Position numbers and translations under genes: made by a program. A DNA stretch of 64,000 nt from Heliocidaris tuberculata (Eukaryota > Echinodermata > Echinoidea > Camarodonta > Echinometridae). The notes under the pieces are model-generated. The model saw nothing but the letters and a program-made list of their open reading frames with translations, was not told the origin of the DNA and did no database searches. The stretch lies in the NCBI GenBank assembly GCA_025618425.1, contig CM046832.1, positions 23,480,359 to 23,544,358 on the forward strand, written 5' to 3'. Below are positions 56,541-64,000 of the stretch, in pieces. Numbering within the stretch: position 1 is the first letter of the stretch; the number at the start of each line of letters is the position of its first letter.

Positions 56541-59075
56541 CTTTATACCTAGAAAAGAAAGACAAATAAAAAAACAAATAATTTATTCCATTACATACAA
56601 AAGTAATGTTAAGAGCCATACATAGAAGTATGTTTAGAGCCATCAGCCAAAAATTTCAACAGTAGATGTAATTACATCAAAAAGAAATAATACCAGGATT
56701 TTTTTTTTCTTCATTCTAAATTTTAAGTAAAATTTGAACTCACAAGAATTGAATATATGAAGCACTGGTTCAAAACTTTGATGCATTAATCTATATATAT
56801 ATTTTTTTTAATTGACCGTATATTTTCTTATCATTGCTGAAGAATTCAAGAAATGAATTTGCAAAGAACAAGATCAAAGGAGACAGGTCCATTCCTCAGT
56901 CAATTCTACAAACGAATATGGAGTTTATAATAACTTTACTTTCATCAATCGAAATCACAGAAAAAATATTTTTTGGTAAACTTTTAAAACTACACCGTCC
57001 ATATATGCATTCTGTATCCATATTACACTTCTTCTTGGTTGCTGGTAACATGCCATTCTAGTCAAAAGCAAGATTTACATAGAGAAGTAGGAAACAACCT
57101 GCAGTGTAGTCCTAAACCTTACACAACTAAATGGATTGTGTTCTGGAGAAGTACAAAATAGCTTTAATTTAATACACAGGGCTTATAATCGAAAAAGCTA
57201 CAGGTTCACTTTATAATCTCTCTTTATGTGCCTCTCGGGGAGAATTAAAGATGGGCTTTCTATTGTCAGCCCTTCTCTTATTTTCACAGAATATGTTTCC
57301 ACCTGGAGTCCAGAAATATATAAAATCTGATTGCATGACTGCACCCCATGACATCACAAAGTATTTGCCAAATATGGCTGTGAACTTGATGGTATACTTC
57401 TTTCAGAGGCAGCTCTCTGCTGCCCTGTCATTACCGAGATCAAGTTGAACAACCCCCTACGGGTACCGGGTTGGTCAATTCCAGGTCAATGACAGGTCAC
57501 TGGAGGAATGTAAACTGACGTTCTGGTTAGAGGCCTAGGAGAAATCTTGGAGGTGCATTTCCACTAGCCCGAACAAGCTTGGGGATATAAGACCTACATG
57601 TACATGCATCAGTGCTTCTCGAGAAACAACTCCAGTTTGAAGTTGCTCCTTTTCATGAGGCAAATCAAGCAATCCCCAACTATCTCATGGACTTAGCTTT
57701 ACAGCATATCTTAGATGGAGTGTGTCTTCACTGCTAAAGTAGCCTGTTAACCCACCATGGCACCAACGACTGGCCAAAAATAGCGGGCTATTTCATGAAA
57801 AGCCCTACTTTGCTAGGGCAAATAGCTCAAGCTAACATCCGAAGTGTAGGGGTGAAGTAGCTGCAAATTAGCTCAATGTAGTTGTGATCAGGCTAATCCC
57901 CCAATAAGAATTAGCAGGCTATTTAACAATTTGGGCTAATGAAAATGAGCCTCTAAAGAGACAGTAAATATGTCCCTTTACAATCCTCATCTCTTCTTCT
58001 CTTTGTCATGAGTGATCGGAAGACATTATGGTGACGATCAGCAGCCAGCAAGAAAGGTAATGATGCATAGAATTCAATCTTCTATCTCTCATACAATCAT
58101 TTATCTTTCTCTGATCATTACAGAAAGAAAATAAGATTGTGCAAACAAACAAAAATGAAGGTACAAAAAATGTGCTTTTTGCAAAATGGAATGAAAAAAA
58201 TATGAAATAAAATAAAAACATTTAAAAAAAGAACTATAACCAGACTGCTGGAAGCTCTATTTGTATTAAGGAGAGGAACTTTCACAAAATTTATGAAGAA
58301 AAAAAGAGGTGGCTTTTTTAAGCTCGTAGTTATTACCCACTTTCTTCTATTTCATTTGAGAATAATACATTAATACTCGCCTGTGTATATATAATGTGTG
58401 AGTCAAAAAAAAGTTTACACTTAGAAAATTGCTATTTTGTTTAAAACTCAGTTATGAACGCAAAAATATTATACTTATTTTGAAAAAGTAGCTTATCCCG
58501 CACCATTTTTGTGTGGTATGTGTTTGCGTTTGGATGAACAGGGGGCATTGTTTGCGAGAGTATAAAAATCAACTTGCGCCAACATACTCCTTGTGTGATG
58601 TTTGAACAAAACATTTTGAATAGGGGCATTAATTCAGTCTTTACACCTGTATACAAATAATGCTCAAACCATCCCAAACAAAATCATGACACACATAAAA
58701 CACACATACAGTTACACATACACACACACATGAGGATTATGTAAAAGCAAGGAGGACAGTTAACTCCTGATCACAAATAAAGCTACAGAGGATCCACGAT
58801 GACAAACATTTACGCATATTATTTTCAAGATGGACTTTTGGATGTTGAGGAACAATTAACATCATCATCATCATATCATGATTGTTAAATACTTTGAAGC
58901 AGCAAGTCAAATCATAAAAAAGTTTGACAAAGCAAACTGAATCAGAATATTGCTTCTTTATTTATGTTTATTTTACTCCAAATGAACACCATGATCATGT
59001 GCTTGTTTGTGTGTGCATTTGTGATGCATTCATGTTTGCATGATATGTCAGCTCATTTTCCTGAGTGAGTGTGCA

Positions 59076-59078
<3 letters not shown>

Positions 59079-59112
<34 letters not shown>
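59079..59112. repeat. (GT)n microsatellite
   Basis: Uninterrupted GT dinucleotides of about 17 units. Confidence 0.95.
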
Positions 59113-59439
59113 CTTTGCTTCTGGGAAGTCACATGCAATGCACCTCGTTTAATACATTTATTTCATCCCCGCACTTGATACTTTTAGTCTTTGGCACAAG
59201 TCGATTTTTACACTCACTGCAAACAATGCCTCCTGTTCATCCAAGCATGAACATATACCCAGGCATGTGAGTGAGGTAAAAAAAAAGAGGAAAATAAATT
59301 AGTGACATTGCGAGGGAGCGGAGCGACCGAGCGGGGGGAGGGTGTGGGAGGGGGGTACTTTGACCGGAAGTGAGCTTGTGTGTTCCGCGGGAAATCACGT
59401 GTGATTTTCCTTTTTATAATACATTGCTGCATGATAGAA

Positions 59440-60640
59440 TGGCAAAAAAAAGAAACAAAAGAAAAGACAGAAAGAGGAAATGAAAAGATTATAAAAACGA
59501 AGGAAATCATGAAAAATGTAAATAAGGGGAAGAGGATAGAATGATAAAAAAAACAAAGAAAAACATAAGAAATGTAAAGAAAGAGAAGAGGATTGAATGA
59601 TAAAAAACATAGAAAAACATAAAAAAATGTAAAGCAAGAGAAGAGGATAGAGTGATAAAAAACAAAGAAAAACATAAGAAATTAAAGAAAGAGAAGAGGA
59701 TAGAATGATAAAAAACAGAAAAACATTAAAAATGTAAAGAAAGAGAAGAGGATAGAATAAAAAACAAAGAAATCATAAGAAATTAAAGAAAGAGAAGAGG
59801 ATAGAATGATGAAAAACAAAGAAAAACATAAGAAATTAAAAAAAGAGAAGAGGATAGAATGATAAAAAACAAAGAAAAACATAAGAAATGTAAAAAAAGA
59901 GAAGAGGATAGAATGATAAAAAACAAAGAAAAACATAAGAAATGTAAAGAAAGAGAAGAGGATAGAATGATAAAAAAAACATAAGAAATGTAAAGAAAGA
60001 GAAGAGGATAGATTGATAAAAAAACAAAGAAAAAGCATGAGAAATGTAAAGAAAGAGAAGAGGATAGAATAAAAAAAAAAAAAAAAACATAAGAAATGTA
60101 AATAAAGAGAAAACGATAGAATGATGAAAATAAAAGAAAACAAAGTTTATAGAATGATAAATAAAACAAACAAAATATAACAAATGTTAAGAAAGGAATG
60201 ACGATAGAATGATGAAAACGAAGAAATATATTATGAAAGATAGAAAGAGAATATGATAGACAGAATGATAAAAAACAAAGAAAAACACAAGAAATGCAAA
60301 GAAAGAGTAGACGATAGAATGATGAAAAAAAAAAGAAAACAAGGAAAGATAGAAAGAGAAATGAAAGGATGATGAAAGATAAATAAAAGACAGAAAGAAG
60401 ATAAAATGATGAAAAGAAAGAAAAGACAAAGAGGAAAATGATAGAAAAACATAAGAAATATAAAGAGAGAAAAAGACGATATAGAATGATGAAAACAAAG
60501 AAATACATTATGAAAGACAGAACGAGAATATGACAGAATGATTAAAAACAAAGAAAAATATAAGAAATGTAAAGAACGAGAAGACGATAGAGTGATGAAA
60601 AGAAAGTAAAACATAATGAAAGATGGAATGACAAACAAAC
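59440..60640. repeat. ~54-bp purine-rich minisatellite
   Basis: About 20 imperfect units of GATAGAATGATAAAAAACAA, AGAAAAACATAAGAAATGTA, AAGAAAGAGAAGAG, best preserved at 59640-60060 and more diverged after 60150. The strand is overwhelmingly A and G. Phe/Leu/Ser-rich minus-strand frames of up to 241 codons here are artefacts. Confidence 0.93.
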
Positions 60641-61599
60641 ATACGAAGAGAAAAACAAAAGTGGAAAAAAGAGGCCTTGGAAAGATGTAAAGATAAATGC
60701 ATCAGGCAAGCAGTATACGGTTTTAATTCCGCGCGAAAAATTTGACCCCCTGACCTCAGCTGCCATAGCAACAAGACCACTTTGACTCGTGGAGCGGTTT
60801 GAGCCAGAAAAACTGCTCGGAATGTGAACGCTAACAAACCGTTCCTCAAGACCCGTTCCTCTGGAGCGGTCTAACTAAGACCACTTTCAAAGTGAGTGAG
60901 AACGGGGTCTAGGTTGAGGAGCTATGTGGTGCTAGTGAAGTGTAAAATTATTGACTTTCTTGTGAACTGAATAGTTTGCATGTGAAAATAATCATGGTAG
61001 GGAAAGAGGGAGACTTTCATTCAAAATTTCATAAAATGGGGAATCCGACTAAAATGCAAATGAGTAAGTCAGAAATGAATGAAGAAGATAAAAACATAAA
61101 GTGAAAGGAAAGAAGATGAAAGAGGAGTGGATAAAACAGAGAGAGAGGGTGGGAGTTCATCTCTTGTACAACTATACAGAGAAGAAGAAGGAAAGAAGAT
61201 GAGTGAGAGAGGGGAGAACCAGGGAAAGAGGAAAAGGAAAAGTACTTAATTCTCACTGTTTAATCCTTAAGTTTTGATTTCTTTATTTGCTTTGTCAGAA
61301 AATATATACATGTATGTCTGTATTGAACTCACAGCAGAAAATAATCCTCATCCTCGCAAGACAAGATTATGAGTTCTGAAATGGATTCTACTTGTATGGA
61401 TTCTCTTAGCTATGAAAGTTTTCTATTAGCAATTACACATTACTTGACTTTAGACAGAATGATTTTGTACAGTTCCATTCTTGAGCCATCATTTTAAATC
61501 ACATTTGATAACATCCCTTATCACAACTGAATTTACAAATTTTCAAATCCTGTAGGCCTATATGCATACATGATTATGTTGGCCTACAATGAGAAGTTA

Positions 61600-61700
61600 C
61601 AAGGCAAGTCCACCATGGATCAAAGGATAAAGTTTCAAATTTTTTAATTTGTTATCAATACAACACAAATTGGCAACTCTGTTATTCTCTTGCAAGCAGC
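61600..61700. mobile_element. TTAA foldback-family fragment
   Basis: GGCAAGTCCACCATGGA and TTGTTATCAATACAACACAAATTGGCAACTC pattern match the terminal and arm parts of the 48261-48806 element. One-sided and decayed. Confidence 0.45.
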
Positions 61701-62134
61701 TCAAACTTATTTATGCTAAGAAAATACATACATGTATGTTGATCATTTGTCTAGCCTCAGTACACATACTGATCTGTGCCAGCTTCTCATATTCATTTAG
61801 TCCAGACAATCCCTTTAATTGAACAGGAAGTTTGTAAATCTGTCCGCCAATAGCTAGATACCAACCATGAACCATTGGTCCAGCAAATTTGCCCATCCAA
61901 TTTTATCTATGCCAAACATGCCCTGTTTCCTGGCCAAGGTTGATCCTTCGGAACATCTTTTCCTGGTCAAATTGAAAAACATACACAAATGTGGCTGTGC
62001 TGACAAAAGTGTGACAAGAGTGGCAATGAGTGACGTGCCTGGAGTTTCATACATGAATAATGAATATTCCATGTGCCGCATAGACAATGAAAAGAAAAAC
62101 ATGCATTCATTGGTATTCTTGTCCTTCCAGTTAA

Positions 62135-62274
62135 GGGCACTGTTTCATAAAGCTTGTTATCAATAACAAGTTGCAATAACTGTTATAGGCTACTGAAATC
62201 CTCACATCTGATTGGCTGAGAGCAAATCTGTCATGGGGCAGTTGTTACTGATAACAAGTTTTATGAAACGGGAC
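62135..62274. mobile_element. Conserved-core palindromic element, copy 3
   Basis: GGGCACTGTTTCATAAAGCT ... AGTTTTATGAAACGGGACC ends, ATCAATAACAAGTT/AACTTGTTAT-type arms, centre GCTACTGAAATCCTCACATC, TGATTGGCTGAGAGCAAA. Confidence 0.8.
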
Positions 62275-63777
62275 CAAGATCATTCTTTCAGGATGATATG
62301 TTCAATAAAGCCTATCTTGACTCTCACCTTGAGTTCTGGTAATGGAATCACATTTCAAGTGAAACTGGCTCAAAGTCATTCTGAATTATGTATCATGCCG
62401 TAGGCAAGTTGTTCCGCCCAGCCAAATATAAATAATGAAAACTTACTAGAAATCACATTCACTGAAATGCATAAAACACATTTGCACATAGGACACCATG
62501 TGTTTTGCACATGTGTCAAAATGAATACATGTAGCTTGATTTTTTTTTTCTTTTTCTTTTTTAGGACTATTCAGGGCTTCAAACCGTTTGGCAGATATCA
62601 TTCATTATGAAACTGCACTAAGTGATTAAAACTACACTATACAAGTTTTGATCAATTATTGCAGTTTCACTTGATCCTGTGATAAGGAAGTTGCCATCTT
62701 TACCAGAATTCAAGATTACCTTTAAAGCCCACCGCACACTATATGATTGGTCTGCTATCCAATTCTGCAAAGAAAATGTAATAACATCTGATATAAACAT
62801 TTAAGCACATAAAATATATTTGACTGAGGTTCCGAACAGTCATAGAGATAGTACAATAAAAAATATGGCCCAATGCAAACTTTCTAATCGGCTCGGAGTC
62901 ATAGTGATGTCAGAGCAGTCCTACGATTTAAAACCGATTTGGCCCTTATTCCGGGTATAAAGCCGACAGTGCACCAAAACCCTAATTCTAGTATTCCTAT
63001 TATTGTTCAGAACCTGAATCAGGTAGATTTTATTTGGTAAAATGCCCATATTTAACGCTATTGTGAATTATATCAAAAATCACTGGTCGTATAGTGTAGG
63101 CTTAAGTTTGCATTCATATCTCAAACAAGTAATCTATTGGGAATTCTGTGTTTAGAGTGAATTATGTCCATGATCAATACCTTGATCTCACAACCTTACC
63201 TGTAGATAAATCATAAGATATGGATGTTTGGCTATCATTGAATGCGAGGCAGAGAAAGAAAAGAAAAACAAAACTGGGGGAGGGAGAGGAGGCAACCCAA
63301 AGTTTAAAGTACACCTGTGACTTTGCAGCTTACGAGTACAAATACCATACACGTGATTAAGAAATAAGTCTTGTGCCAATGCACGCATAAGCACCACAAA
63401 ACTAAGTTCGGTATTACTCTGCCATAGGCTTTCTTTAAGAACTAGAAACAACTTATCGGGCACTAAATCCCAGTACAAAATGCGTAAACTTCCACCACGT
63501 ACAAAGAAGGGGGGGAAATTTGATACCTCAGTGAGCTTATCTCTTTGTGAACAAAGCTGATTTATCCCAACAGACATTACTTCTTTTAACATATGGGCAA
63601 ATAGGGGGAGGGGAGAGATAAAGAAAAGGGGTATTTCTTTGACATCTCCTAGAGCTTTAAAAAAGAGAACAGTTTTCCTTATTGACTGAAGTCTTACAAA
63701 GAATCACACAGCTGAGTTCCTCTTGGCTTGTCTAATGGGTAATGCTCCATTTCATCCCACTAAAGAGCTAAAGATCT

Positions 63778-63800
63778 CTCTCTCTCTCTCTCTTTCTCTT
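63778..63800. repeat. (CT)n microsatellite
   Basis: Short CT dinucleotide run, followed by a CCCCTCTCC-rich stretch at the window end. Confidence 0.85.
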
Positions 63801-64000
63801 TCTTATTTCGATGTATTTTGTGAAAACTAGTGATATGACCCTTTTCTAAAAGACGAGTATAAAATTTTACACTTAAATTGGTAGAGCTCAGAAGGCACAT
63901 CAATTGTCAGTGGCTAGCCCTGGCACCCTGCTCTTCCTCAACCCCTCTCCTCCCCTCCCCTTCCCAACTATGCCCCTCACCCTCACCCACCAACCATCAC

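Larger units (their letters stand above)
1..56548 (-). other. plxnb: Plexin (class B-like) gene locus, 5' half, 16 coding exons
   Basis: Sixteen exons read on the minus strand join into one open frame of 1017 codons plus two bases (counted from the first in-frame ATG). Domain order is signal peptide, Sema, PSI1, PSI2, PSI3, IPT1, IPT2, start of IPT3, which is the plexin ectodomain order. Class B is favoured because the segments LEREIQLKATNL (exon 9), VTLYNC...DSCSRC (exons 11/12) and NPTFAGLSTSKSIAS (exon 16) resemble the vertebrate plexin-B equivalents more than the plexin-A ones; this comparison is from memory of the families, not a search. Plexins are single-pass receptors for semaphorins that act through a cytoplasmic Ras/Rap GAP domain. 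That part, the transmembrane helix and the remaining IPT repeats lie off the left edge, so the gene is cut by the window and not truncated in nature. Confidence 0.9.
56549..64000. other. Region upstream of the plexin coding start
   Basis: TTTCTTTTCTAG directly before 56548 on the minus strand is a good acceptor, so this region is probably the intron that follows a noncoding first exon, and possibly the promoter. Contains a (GT)n microsatellite, the 54-bp minisatellite, a conserved-core palindrome and a TTAA-type fragment (about 61600-61700). CpG-containing patches lie at 59300-59400 and 60720-60900. No promoter motif is assigned and no second gene seen. Confidence 0.55.

Noticed and set aside
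59214..60849. Several minus-strand frames up to 241 codons rich in Phe/Leu/Ser, resembling membrane proteins
   Set aside because: They follow the 54-bp polypurine minisatellite; stop-poor composition explains their length.

Overview
The window is animal nuclear DNA: AT-rich, intron-dominated and full of small DNA-transposon relics and microsatellites. The only protein-coding gene I can support lies on the minus strand. It is the 5' half of a plexin gene, best matching the plexin-B class (axon-guidance and cell-contact semaphorin receptor). Protein divergence from vertebrates, deuterostome-like exon architecture and the many foldback elements suggest a marine invertebrate deuterostome, most likely an echinoderm such as a sea urchin. 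The species call is inference.

Gene layout, in transcription order (right to left): exon 1 (55476-56540) carries the signal peptide and most of the Sema domain. Exons 2-3 finish the Sema propeller. Exon 4 and exon 5 form PSI1. Exon 6 and exon 7 form the first inter-PSI segment. The end of exon 7 and exon 8 form PSI2. Exons 9-11 form the next Ig-like segment. Exon 12 is PSI3. Exons 13-14 are IPT1, exons 15-16 are IPT2, and the end of exon 16 starts IPT3. All 15 introns that lie between these exons obey GT..AG and every junction keeps phase, giving one uninterrupted frame of 1017 codons plus 2 bases. The remaining IPT repeats, transmembrane helix, juxtamembrane segment and cytoplasmic GAP/RBD lie beyond the left edge. 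The 56549-64000 stretch is upstream of the coding start; an acceptor 8 bases before the first ATG implies at least one noncoding upstream exon that I cannot place.

The introns hold the unusual material. There are TTAA-target foldback elements in several subfamilies, including a tandem segmental duplication at 30.6-32.0 kb in which the second copy preserves the empty site of an element inserted in the first. There are two hAT-like elements with exact 8-bp target duplications and internal simple-repeat arrays. One element of 1164 bp carries six 144-147-bp tandem units. A 602-bp element with perfect 20-bp inverted ends has a paralogous empty site of equal length. There is also a near-perfect 234-bp hairpin in intron 1, a (TTC)43/(TCC)25 tract, a 54-bp polypurine minisatellite upstream of the gene, and partial duplications of exon 11 and exon 12 in adjacent introns. 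I found no rRNA, tRNA, CRISPR array or second gene. No prokaryote-like or otherwise clearly new biochemical system is visible; the novelty is in genome structure.
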